From positions 372,001 to 436,000 of the forward strand of contig CAWEZX010000018.1 in NCBI GenBank assembly GCA_963813555.1: a stretch of DNA of 64,000 nt, written 5' to 3'. Under the pieces are notes generated by a model. The model was given only the letters and a program-made list of their open reading frames with translations, was not told the origin of the DNA and made no database searches. Of this stretch, positions 43,565 to 52,300 are shown piece after piece. Within the stretch, counting starts at the first letter, position 1. Every line of letters begins with the position of its first letter. The position numbers were made by a program, and so were the translations under genes. Origin of the DNA: Roseiarcus sp963813555 (GTDB lineage Bacteria; Pseudomonadota; Alphaproteobacteria; Rhizobiales; Beijerinckiaceae).

Positions 43565-44664
43565 ATGAGCGACCGCATTCCGATCTCGATCGTCACCGGC
43601 TTTCTCGGCAGCGGCAAGACAACGCTGATCGCCGCGCTTCTGGAGCAGCCGGCGATGCAGGGCGCCGCGATCGTGGTGAACGAATTCGGCGCGGTCGGCA
43701 TCGATGACGCGGTGTTCGCGCAGACGTTAGATGCGGGCGATGTGGTTCTGCTCGCCAACGGCTGCCTGTGTTGTGCGGCTGGCGACGATCTCGCGTCGAC
43801 GATCTGGGCTTTGGCGAGACGGCCGGTTCCGCCGCGCCGTATCGTGATCGAAACGTCCGGACTGGCGGAGCCGGCCCCTTTGATTCGGCGCCTTATGGCC
43901 GATCCGCGGCTTAAGCAGTCGACGCGGCTCGACGCAATTGTCGCAACGATCGATGCGGTCGACGGCCACAGGATCTCGACGAGCAGCCGGTCGCGCTCCG
44001 GCAATGCGCCGTTGCAGATCGGCGGCTGGTCACGAAAGTCGATCTCGTTGACGCGCCTCGCATTGCAGCGCTCTCCGAACGCCTGTTCGCCCTCAATCGT
44101 GGCGCGTCGGTCGCTGAAGTCGGCCGTGGGGCGATCGACGCCTCGGTGCTGTTCGGCGCGGCCCTGTACGATGAGAGACGCGGCTGCTCCGACCTCGACC
44201 GCTGGCTGAATTTGGACGGGTATCGGGCGGGCGAACGGCGCCGATCACAAGGCGTGGACATCCGCTTCAGCTGTGATGAGGCGCACGGCGCCCCAGTCGG
44301 CGCCTGGCTCCTGGAGGAGTTCCTGCCGATCGATTGGGAGAGGCTGTCTCCGCGCCTCGGCGAGATCGTCTCACGCCATGGGGACAAGCTGCTCAGACTG
44401 AAGGGCGTGATCTGGACTCTCGGCGATTCGCGGCCCCTGGTCGTCCACGGCGTTCAGCGCGTGTTCCACCCCCCGGCGCGCCTCCATCGTTGGACCGCAC
44501 CGCCGTCGACCAGCATCGTCATCATCGGCGACGAGGGCGCCAATGCGGCGGTGGAGTTGATCGCCAACGCGCTCGCGGAGGCCGCCGTTTCCGGGCCGAT
44601 TGGGTCTCAATACCGAGAGTCCGCGCTTGCAGGCGCTGAAACAGACGGGGAGCGTCTCGCATGA
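43565..44664 (+). pseudogene. CobW-family metallochaperone GTPase with a frameshift
   Basis: A G3E GTPase of the CobW/COG0523 family, used for zinc or cobalt delivery. P-loop GFLGSGKT is 12-19, CLCC metal site 67-70, and ETSGLAEP follows. The frame breaks at about 43970-43977: after AVDGH the continuation DEQPVALRQCAVADRRLVTK is in the frame one base back, consistent with loss of one base. The second frame runs to 44664 and holds the C-terminal CobW domain (GVIWTLGDSRPLVVHGVQRV). Repaired length is about 366. The stop overlaps the next start. Confidence 0.82.
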
Positions 44665-45617
44665 AGATTGGTTGGATTGGCGTTGGACGCATGGGTGCGC
44701 CGATGGCCGCGAGGCTCCTAAGGGCTCACTATCCGGTTTTCATCTGGAACCGGACACGCGCTAAGGCCGAGACGGCGGAGCTGAAGGGCGCCGTCCTAGT
44801 CGACGCAAAGGCCGAACTCGCTGATGTCGACGTTCTCTTCACCATGCTGTCCACAGGCAAGGACGTCATCGATGTCTGCTTCGGACCCGACGGCGTTTTC
44901 CATGACCATCATGCGAGGAAGCCCAAGATCGTTGTCGACTGCTCGACCATCGGCATGGACGAGTTGGCGGAAATTCGCGCACGGCTCGACAAGATCGGCG
45001 TTCAATTCCTCGCTGCTCCGGTCAGCGGCAACCCGAAATGCGTTCGCGCTGGCAAGTTCTCCTGCGTGGTGTCGGGGCCGAAGGAGGCGTACGAAGAAGT
45101 TAAGCCGCTTCTCCTGTGTATGGCGCCACGAGCCGCCGCCTACGCGGGTCCCAATGAGGAAGCGCGAATGTGCAAGATCGCCGTCAACCTCATGCTCGCG
45201 GTCATCAATGAGAACATGATCGAGGTGACGCTACTCGCGCAGAAAGCCGGCGTTCCGCGCCACGCCTTCCTCGAGTTCCTCAACGGCAGCGTCGTCGGCT
45301 CGACCTTCACCCGCTACAAGACGCCGGCTTTGGTCAATCTCGATTTCACCACCACATTTCCTCCGACCGGCATGCGCAAAGACATGGACCTCGGCCTCGC
45401 GATCGCGCGCCAGCATGAGGTGCCGATGCCCGTCACGGCTGCGACGCGCGAGGTTCTTCAGTCGCATATAGGCGTCAACCGGCTGAAGCCGGACGGAGAC
45501 GCTGCGGTCGGGCGGGACTTCGCCGCCATGGTTGAGACAATGGCGCTTCTTTCGGGAGTGCGCCTTGAGAGCGAGAACATCGAGCTATCCGATGGCCTCG
45601 AGCCGGAAGTCGCTTAA
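44661..45617 (+). CDS. 3-hydroxyisobutyrate dehydrogenase-family oxidoreductase
   Basis: A 318-residue NAD(P)-dependent beta-hydroxyacid dehydrogenase. The Rossmann motif is GWIGVGRMGAPMAARL (residues 3-18); the substrate signature is AAPVSGNPKCVRAG and the catalytic Lys lies in ARMCKIAVNLML. It starts within the CobW stop (ATGA overlap). Substrate is unknown; neighbours suggest catabolism of a small hydroxy or amino acid derivative. Confidence 0.9.
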   Translation: MKIGWIGVGRMGAPMAARLLRAHYPVFIWNRTRAKAETAELKGAVLVDAKAELADVDVLFTMLSTGKDVIDVCFGPDGVFHDHHARKPKIVVDCSTIGMDELAEIRARLDKIGVQFLAAPVSGNPKCVRAGKFSCVVSGPKEAYEEVKPLLLCMAPRAAAYAGPNEEARMCKIAVNLMLAVINENMIEVTLLAQKAGVPRHAFLEFLNGSVVGSTFTRYKTPALVNLDFTTTFPPTGMRKDMDLGLAIARQHEVPMPVTAATREVLQSHIGVNRLKPDGDAAVGRDFAAMVETMALLSGVRLESENIELSDGLEPEVA

Positions 45618-45688
45618 GGTCCCGCGCCAATGGGACTACTCGCAGCTTGCCATTCGACCGGCGCGCGAAAATTGGAAAAGGGGATGGG

Positions 45689-46642
45689 ATGAAGGTTGCG
45701 GTGGCGGGACTAGGCTGGTGGGGCAAACAGATCATCGGTTGCATCAGCAGGAGCCCACGTTTCGAAGTGGTCTACGGCGTCGACCCGGCCCCGCCGGCGG
45801 ACGTGGCGGACTTCAGGAAAATCCATCCTTTCACGCTCGCGGGGAGTCTCGACGAAGCGCTCGCCGACCCCCTCGTCGAGGGCGTCATTCTGGCGACACC
45901 GCACGCTCTGCACGAGCAGCAGGCGCTGCGCGTCATCGCCGCCGGCAAGAACCTTTTCTGCGAGAAACCGCTGACCATGACCGGGGACGGCGCGAAGCGC
46001 GTCGTCGCGGCTTGCGAGAAGGCCGGCAAGGTTCTCGGCGTGGGCCATGAACGCCGTTGGGAACCGGCTTTCGAGGAATTGCAGCGGCTGGTCGACGCCG
46101 GCGCGCTGGGCAAGATCTCGCTCTTCGAGGCGAATGTCAGCCACGACAACTTTCGTAAGCTCGCCTCAGACAATTGGCGTCTCGGCGCCAAGGACGCGCC
46201 CGCCGGAATGACGACGGCGGTCGGGATCCACTTGACCGATCTCTTCGGGCATTTTGTCGGACCAGCCAGGGAGGTTCGGGCGACCACGGCGAGCATGATC
46301 TTCAAGCCGCCGGCCGAGGACTTCGTTTCTGCGAGCATCCTCTTCAAATCCGGCGCGCGGGCGAACTTTACCTCGCTTTCGATTACGCCGTTCTATGGTC
46401 GGTTTACGGTATTCGGCGACAAGGCTTGGGTCGAGATCGTCAGCGAGGGCAATGTTGACAAAGGCCTACCGACGATTCTCACCCACGGCGACGCTGGCGG
46501 CCGCCGGCGCGTCGTTTATGAGTTTACGGATACCGTAACGCAGAACTTTGAAGCATGGGCCGACGCCGTGGAGAAACGCGCGCCCTACCGCTTCACCCAT
46601 CAGGAGCTGGTCGACACATTCGCCTCTTTGAGGCGGTCGTGA
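45689..46642 (+). CDS. Gfo/Idh/MocA-family oxidoreductase
   Basis: A 317-residue NAD(P)-dependent dehydrogenase. GLGWWGKQIIG is the nucleotide-binding turn, CEKPLTMTGDGAKR the catalytic Lys region, and GVGHERRWEPAFEEL the next family block. The start at 45689 is preceded by AAAGGGGATGG. It follows the beta-hydroxyacid dehydrogenase by 71 nt and is probably in the same catabolic unit. Confidence 0.9.
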   Translation: MKVAVAGLGWWGKQIIGCISRSPRFEVVYGVDPAPPADVADFRKIHPFTLAGSLDEALADPLVEGVILATPHALHEQQALRVIAAGKNLFCEKPLTMTGDGAKRVVAACEKAGKVLGVGHERRWEPAFEELQRLVDAGALGKISLFEANVSHDNFRKLASDNWRLGAKDAPAGMTTAVGIHLTDLFGHFVGPAREVRATTASMIFKPPAEDFVSASILFKSGARANFTSLSITPFYGRFTVFGDKAWVEIVSEGNVDKGLPTILTHGDAGGRRRVVYEFTDTVTQNFEAWADAVEKRAPYRFTHQELVDTFASLRRS

Positions 46643-46925
46643 AGTCGACGCGAAACGGCGGAGCGGCTGAGTTCCTTTGACGGCTGCGAGCGCGGCTGCG
46701 CGCCGACTGGCGGCCTCATCGCGGTTACGGCGACAATTCGCAACATCGGCCAAATCTCGCGGGCGCCGTCATCGGGAGCGCGCATTGTCGTCCAGCTCTG
46801 CTCCAGGGGTAGTGGCGCCCGCCCTTGCAGGCGGGCAAGATAAAATGCGAATATGACAGTCAATAGGCGCAGGCGCGCCGGCCTTTTGCCACTCTACCGG
46901 CCTCTTTTCACCCTATAGGCGAAAC
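46643..46925. other. Intergenic region upstream of ilvD with a hairpin
   Basis: The region holds GCCCGCC/GGCGGGC arms (46817-46823 and 46830-46836) with a 6-nt loop, followed by AAGATAAAATG rather than T-rich sequence. It could be a weak terminator of the preceding unit or part of an ilvD leader. No gene is supported. Confidence 0.4.
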
Positions 46926-48767
46926 ATGCCTCCCTATCGTTCCCGCACTTCGACTCACGGCCGCAATATGGCGGGCGCCCGCGGCCTCTGGCGCGCGACT
47001 GGCATGCGCGACGGGGATTTCGGCAAGCCGATCATCGCCATAGCCAACTCGTTCACCCAGTTCGTGCCTGGCCACGTGCATCTGAAGGACCTCGGGCAAC
47101 TGGTGGCGCGCGAGGTCGAGGCTGCCGGCGGCGTCGCCAAGGAATTCGACACCATCGCCGTCGACGACGGCATCGCCATGGGCCACGACGGTATGCTCTA
47201 TTCGCTGCCCTCGCGTGAGCTCATCGCGGACAGCGTCGAATATATGGCCAACGCCCATTGCGCCGACGCGCTGGTGTGCATCTCGAACTGCGACAAGATC
47301 ACGCCCGGCATGCTGATGGCGGCGATGCGCCTCAACATTCCGGCGGTGTTCGTCTCCGGCGGCCCGATGGAGGCTGGCAAGGTCAAGCTCTCGACCGGCG
47401 CGCGCACGGTCGACCTCATCGATGCGATGGTCGCTGCGGCGGACGACAAAGTCTCCGACGCCGACGTTGCGGTGATCGAGCGCTCAGCCTGCCCGACCTG
47501 CGGTTCGTGCTCGGGCATGTTCACCGCCAATTCGATGAACTGCCTGACCGAGGCGCTCGGCCTGTCCCTGCCCGGCAACGGCACCGTGGTGGCCACTCAC
47601 GCCGACCGGCGGCGCCTGTTCGTCGAGGCCGGCCACCTCGTCGTCGATCTTGCGCGGCGCTGGTACGAGGAGGGCGACGAAGGCGCGCTGCCGCGTGGGA
47701 TCGCCACGTTCAAAGCGTTCGAAAACGCCATGTCACTCGACATCGCCATGGGCGGTTCGACCAACACCGTCCTGCACCTGCTTGCCGCCGCGCACGAGGG
47801 CGAAATCGATTTCACCATGGCTGACATCGACCGGCTGTCGCGCCGGGTGCCGTGCCTGTGCAAAGTCGCCCCTTCCGTGCCCGACGTGCATGTCGAGGAC
47901 GTCCATCGCGCCGGCGGGGTGATGGGAATTTTGGGCGAGCTCGACCGGGCTGGCCTGCTCAATCGCGACGTCCGGATGGTGCATGCCGAGTTGCTTGAGC
48001 ACGCCCTGTCGCGCAACGACATTAAGCGCTCGAGCGGCAACGCGACGCGCGAATTCTTCCTCGCCGGACCCGGCGGCGTGCCGACCCAGGTCGCATTCAG
48101 CCAGTCGGCGCGCTATCCCTCGCTCGACGAGGACCGCGCCAAGGGCGTCATCCGCGATTCCGAGCATGCCTTCTCCAAGGACGGCGGGCTCGCCGTGCTT
48201 TACGGCAACATCGCGATCGACGGCTCGATTGTGAAGACCGCGGGGGTCGACGCCGGCAGTCTCAAATTCAAAGGCCCGGCGCGCATTTTCGAGAGCCAGG
48301 ACGACGCGGTGCAGGGGATTTTGAGCGGCAAGGTGACCGCGGGCGACGTCGTGGTCATCCGCTACGAGGGGCCGCGTGGGGGCCCTGGCATGCAGGAAAT
48401 GCTCTACCCGACCAGCTACTTGAAATCGCGCGGGCTCGGCAAAGCCTGCGCGCTCATCACCGACGGGCGTTTCTCCGGCGGCACTGCCGGCCTCTCGATC
48501 GGCCACGTCTCGCCGGAAGCGGCCGAGGGCGGCGCGATTGGCCTGATTGAAGAAGGCGATCTGATCGCAATCGACATTCCCGCCCGCTCAATCGACGTCC
48601 TTGTCGACGACGCGGAGCTCGGCTGGCGCCGGGCAGAAATGGAGCGCAAGGGGGCGAGCGCCTGGAAGCCCGCCAAGCCGCGCAAGAGGGCGGTCTCGAC
48701 GGCGTTGCGCGCCTACGCCACGTTCGCGACCAGCGCGTCGCGCGGAGCGGTTCGGGAAGTGCCGTAA
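46926..48767 (+). CDS. ilvD: Dihydroxy-acid dehydratase
   Basis: Third step of branched-chain amino acid synthesis, dehydrating 2,3-dihydroxy-acids. The 613-residue protein has the iron-sulfur ligands in ISNCDKITPG and CPTCGSCSGMFTANSMN, and GGSTNTVLHLLA, GPRGGPGMQEML and DGRFSGGT near the C-terminus. The length and motifs fit the IlvD branch rather than sugar-acid dehydratases. It occupies the spot where a response-regulator gene is expected before the histidine kinase. Confidence 0.95.
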   Translation: MPPYRSRTSTHGRNMAGARGLWRATGMRDGDFGKPIIAIANSFTQFVPGHVHLKDLGQLVAREVEAAGGVAKEFDTIAVDDGIAMGHDGMLYSLPSRELIADSVEYMANAHCADALVCISNCDKITPGMLMAAMRLNIPAVFVSGGPMEAGKVKLSTGARTVDLIDAMVAAADDKVSDADVAVIERSACPTCGSCSGMFTANSMNCLTEALGLSLPGNGTVVATHADRRRLFVEAGHLVVDLARRWYEEGDEGALPRGIATFKAFENAMSLDIAMGGSTNTVLHLLAAAHEGEIDFTMADIDRLSRRVPCLCKVAPSVPDVHVEDVHRAGGVMGILGELDRAGLLNRDVRMVHAELLEHALSRNDIKRSSGNATREFFLAGPGGVPTQVAFSQSARYPSLDEDRAKGVIRDSEHAFSKDGGLAVLYGNIAIDGSIVKTAGVDAGSLKFKGPARIFESQDDAVQGILSGKVTAGDVVVIRYEGPRGGPGMQEMLYPTSYLKSRGLGKACALITDGRFSGGTAGLSIGHVSPEAAEGGAIGLIEEGDLIAIDIPARSIDVLVDDAELGWRRAEMERKGASAWKPAKPRKRAVSTALRAYATFATSASRGAVREVP

Positions 48768-48776
48768 AGCTTTTTC

Positions 48777-50156
48777 ATGGTCAGGGCGCTCAGCGCGCGG
48801 TCGATCGCTTCGCGCCTGTTTCTCTCGGCGGCGTTCTGGAGCACGCTCATCCTCGCGCTCGCCGGGCTGGGCTTGAGCGCGCTCAACAAACAATGGACCG
48901 AGGCCAACTTCGACGACCAGCTCGGGGTCTACCTCAAAGCGCTGGTCGCCAATGTTGCGATTCCGAATGAGGAGGGGAAGGCTGCAGCGCAGGCGGCGAT
49001 CGCGCCGCAATTCGAGCTCGCGTTCTCGGGCTGGTATTGGCAGATCACCCGCACCGATGTGAACCCGCCGGAAATCCGCGCCTCGAAGTCGCTGTTCGCG
49101 ACCCAATTGCCGCAATTGCCCGCGACGGGAAATGATCGGGGCACCATCCTCAGCGGCTATGTGTTCGGTCCGGGCGAGCACCAACTTAGGATGATCCAGC
49201 GCGAGATCGACGCTGGCGACGACGGACGATACCTGGTGCAAGTCGCCGCCAACGCCGACGTGATCCAGGCCCAGGAGCGCAGCTTCGAATATGGGCTCGC
49301 GGCGACGTTTTTGACGCTGGCGCTGGCGCTGATCGGCTCGACCGCGCTTGCGGTTCGATTTGGCCTGCATCCGCTCCGGGTCTTGCAGGAAGGGGTCGCG
49401 GCCATCCGTCGTGGCGAGGCCGAACATATCGCCGGCGAATTCCCGCAGGACGTCGCGCCGTTGGCCATCGAAGTCAATCAGCTGATCGACGCCAACCGGG
49501 AGATCGTCGAGCGCGCGCGCACCCAGGTCGGCAATCTCGCCCACGCGCTCAAGACGCCGCTCAGCGTGCTGATGAACGAAGCGGATTCGATGAGCCCCGC
49601 CTTGCCGGAAAAGGTGCGCGAACAGGCCGAGATCATGCGCCGGCAGGTGACGTTCTATCTCGACCGCGCACGCGCCGCCGCCCGCGCCAGGACCTTTGGC
49701 GCGGCGACGGAGGTGAAGCCGGTCGTCGACGGGCTCGTCCGCACCTACGAGAAACTGCATGGCGATCAGGTCCTGACCTTCGATGTCGAGCTGCAGCCGG
49801 GCCTCAGGTTCCGCGGCGAGGCCCAGGATCTGACCGATCTGATCGGCAACCTGCTCGACAATGCGGGCAAATGGGCGCGCGAACGCGTCTCCATTCACGC
49901 CACCCGTGCGACGGCGGCTGGGAAGGACCCCGGTCCCTTTCTCGTCGCCGAGATTGACGACGACGGGCCGGGTCTCGACAGGAACGCGCGCGCCGCTGCG
50001 GTCGAGCGCGGAAAGCGGCTCGACAAGTCGAGACCCGGCTCCGGCCTCGGCCTGTCGATCGTCGTCGAACTCGCTTCCATTTACGGCGGCTCGCTCGAAC
50101 TGGACGAAAGCCCGCTTGGAGGCCTGCGAGCGATTCTGCGGCTGCCATGCATGTGA
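48777..50156 (+). CDS. FeuQ/PhoQ-like sensor histidine kinase
   Basis: A 459-residue membrane kinase. Helices near 15-37 and 175-197 flank a periplasmic sensor; a HAMP-like linker leads to the H box LAHALKTPLSVL with His256. N box NLLDNAGKWA, then DDDGPGLD and GSGLGLSIV make the ATPase domain. The usual partner regulator (FeuP/PhoP type) is absent. The downstream lipoprotein and ccm genes are in the usual order for Rhizobiales. Confidence 0.9.
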   Translation: MVRALSARSIASRLFLSAAFWSTLILALAGLGLSALNKQWTEANFDDQLGVYLKALVANVAIPNEEGKAAAQAAIAPQFELAFSGWYWQITRTDVNPPEIRASKSLFATQLPQLPATGNDRGTILSGYVFGPGEHQLRMIQREIDAGDDGRYLVQVAANADVIQAQERSFEYGLAATFLTLALALIGSTALAVRFGLHPLRVLQEGVAAIRRGEAEHIAGEFPQDVAPLAIEVNQLIDANREIVERARTQVGNLAHALKTPLSVLMNEADSMSPALPEKVREQAEIMRRQVTFYLDRARAAARARTFGAATEVKPVVDGLVRTYEKLHGDQVLTFDVELQPGLRFRGEAQDLTDLIGNLLDNAGKWARERVSIHATRATAAGKDPGPFLVAEIDDDGPGLDRNARAAAVERGKRLDKSRPGSGLGLSIVVELASIYGGSLELDESPLGGLRAILRLPCM

Positions 50157-50213
50157 CGGGGGCCTTCAAAATTGCGCCATCGGCGACCCTCAAACCACCG
50201 GAGAATTGGATCA

Positions 50214-50663
50214 ATGCGGCCGAGCCTTCTCATGATTGCACTTTGGTCGATCGGGCTTGCTGGCTGTTCGAGCGTCGGGTCGGGCGGCGCCCCGCCGGTC
50301 ACTGGCGCAACCACGCCGCCCGGCGCCGCAACGTCAAGCGTCGCGCCGATGCAAGCCGGGATCCTTGCCCCGGCGATTCCGACCGGCGCCGCGCTCGGCG
50401 GCGTCCTCGGCGGGCCCGTCGGCGCGTCGCTGTCAGACGACGACCGTCAGGCGGCGTGGAACGCGCAGATGGCGGCGCTCGATTCAGGCCAGAAGCGCTC
50501 TTGGCGCGGCGCCCATGGCGTGTTCGGCTTTATCGAGCTCGGCGCCGCGACAGCGGACGGTTGCCGCGCCTATTCGCAGACCATCTACGTGGCCGGCCGC
50601 CCGAACCGCGGCCGGGGTGTCGGCTGCAAACAGCCGGACGGAAACTGGAAAATGACGAGCTAA
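50214..50663 (+). CDS. Small lipoprotein of unknown function
   Basis: A 149-residue protein with a lipoprotein signal (MRPSLLMIALWSIGLAGC, lipobox LAGC). A Gly/Pro/Thr-rich stretch precedes a compact C-terminal domain (DRQAAWNAQMAALDSGQKRS W..GVFGFIELG, then GCRAYSQTIYV). Small outer-membrane lipoproteins with this tail are common in alphaproteobacteria. It follows the kinase in the same direction. Confidence 0.75.
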   Translation: MRPSLLMIALWSIGLAGCSSVGSGGAPPVTGATTPPGAATSSVAPMQAGILAPAIPTGAALGGVLGGPVGASLSDDDRQAAWNAQMAALDSGQKRSWRGAHGVFGFIELGAATADGCRAYSQTIYVAGRPNRGRGVGCKQPDGNWKMTS

Positions 50664-50750
50664 GGTTTTGACGAGACCTCAACTTCGCTTTGCGATAACA
50701 GAGCGCGGACTTTTTCCGCGACCCCTCATGGGGCGCGCTGAGGCTTGTTA

Positions 50751-51857
50751 ATGGTGTGGTTTGTCCTGGCGGGAATGGCGGCTTGCGCGGTCCTCGCCGC
50801 GCTTTGGCCGCTACTTCGGCCGCCGTCCAACGGGACAGCAGGCCCCGCGGCGAACGAAGCGGCGTTCTACAAGGCGCAACTCGAGGAAATCAGGCGCGAC
50901 GTCGAGCGCGGTCTCTTGCCGCAAGGGGAGGCTGAGAGCGCCCGAGCCGAAGCCGCGCGCCGCCTCATTGCGGCGGCCTCCGGACCCTTGCAGGCGCCGC
51001 CGGCGGCGCGGAGCTATCGCCTCGCGGCGGCGGCGCTGATCGCCGTCGGACTGCCGGCCGTCGCCTTTCCCCTCTATGCGCGCGTCGGCCGGCCCGCGAT
51101 GCCCGACGAGCCGTTGGCGAGCCGCAAAGTCGCGCCGCAAACGGATGGCGGGATCGAGGCGGCGGTCGCGGCGGTCGAGGCGCGGCTCACCGCCAAGCCC
51201 GACGATGGCAGGGGCTGGGCGGTGATCGCGCCAGTCTACATGCGCTTCGAGCGCTATGCCGACGCGGCGCACGCCTATGCCGAGGCGCTGCGACTTCTTG
51301 GCGAAGACCCTCTGCGCCGGGCCGCTTACGGCGAGGCTCTGGTCGCCGTGGCCGGCGGCGTGGTCACGGACGAAGCCCGCCAGGCGTTCGATCGGGCGCT
51401 GACCGACAAGCCGGGCCAGCCACAGGCGCGCTATTACCTCGCGCTTGCCGCCGAACAGGATGGAAAGAGGGCCGACGCGACTCGGGACTACCAATCGTTG
51501 CTCGCCGATTCGCCGCCCGATGCCCCGTGGCGGGGCGTGGTGAACGCGCGGCTGGCGGCGCTCAAGGGCGCGCCGGCGCCGGCCGGGGCGGGCGCGGGCC
51601 CGTCCGCCGCCGCCATTCCCGAGGCGCAGCGGCCGATGATCGAGGGCATGGTGAGCCGGCTTGCGGCACGGCTCGCCAGCAACGGCGGCAGCATCGACGA
51701 ATGGTCCCGCCTTATTCGCGCCTATACCGTGCTGCATGAGGCCGACAAGGCTAAGGCGGCGCTCGTCGACGCGCACAAAGCGTTTGCGTCCGACGCCAAC
51801 GCGGTCGCCAGCCTGGACGCGCTGGCGCACGACCTTGGCCTCGGAGACGCCAATTGA
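50751..51857 (+). CDS. ccmI: Cytochrome c-type biogenesis protein CcmI (CycH)
   Basis: An apocytochrome chaperone that hands apo-c-type cytochromes to the heme ligase. The 368-residue protein has two N-terminal membrane helices (about 3-23 and 92-113) around a cytoplasmic loop with coiled coil (AFYKAQLEEIRRDVERGLLP), followed by TPR-like repeats. The next gene, ccmE, overlaps its stop. The start at 50751 follows a TTG alternative at 50745. Confidence 0.9.
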   Translation: MVWFVLAGMAACAVLAALWPLLRPPSNGTAGPAANEAAFYKAQLEEIRRDVERGLLPQGEAESARAEAARRLIAAASGPLQAPPAARSYRLAAAALIAVGLPAVAFPLYARVGRPAMPDEPLASRKVAPQTDGGIEAAVAAVEARLTAKPDDGRGWAVIAPVYMRFERYADAAHAYAEALRLLGEDPLRRAAYGEALVAVAGGVVTDEARQAFDRALTDKPGQPQARYYLALAAEQDGKRADATRDYQSLLADSPPDAPWRGVVNARLAALKGAPAPAGAGAGPSAAAIPEAQRPMIEGMVSRLAARLASNGGSIDEWSRLIRAYTVLHEADKAKAALVDAHKAFASDANAVASLDALAHDLGLGDAN

Positions 51858-52300
51858 CCCGCCGCGGCCGCCGCCTTTCCCTCATTGTCGCAGCCCTCGC
51901 CGTGCTCGGCGCGGCCGCTGGCCTTTCGCTTTACGCGCTGAGCGACAGCATCGTGTTCTTTTACAGCCCGTCCGAAGTTGCTCAGAAAGCGGTGGCGCCG
52001 GGCGCGCGGTTGCGCGTCGGGGGCCTGGTGAAGATGGGCTCGGTGGTCAAGTCCGCGAACCAAACGGTCGCGTTCGTCGTCACCGACGGCGCGAGCGAAC
52101 TCAAGGTCGCCTACCAGGGCCTGCTGCCGGACCTGTTTCGCGAGGGTCAGGGCGTGGTCGCCGAAGGTGTATTGGAGGCGTCCGGCCAGATGCGCGCCGA
52201 GACGATCCTCGCCAAGCATGACGAGCGCTATATGCCGCGCGAGGTGGTCGACGCGCTCAAGAAACAGGGCCGCTGGCAGGAAGGCGTCGCCAGACAATGA
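51854..52300 (+). CDS. ccmE: Heme chaperone CcmE
   Basis: Binds heme covalently in the periplasm and delivers it for cytochrome c assembly. The 148-residue protein has an N-terminal membrane anchor, an OB-fold and the heme-binding HDERY motif with His122 and Tyr126. It starts with TTG within the ccmI stop, so it is coupled. Its stop overlaps ccmF. Confidence 0.95.
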   Translation: MTRRGRRLSLIVAALAVLGAAAGLSLYALSDSIVFFYSPSEVAQKAVAPGARLRVGGLVKMGSVVKSANQTVAFVVTDGASELKVAYQGLLPDLFREGQGVVAEGVLEASGQMRAETILAKHDERYMPREVVDALKKQGRWQEGVARQ

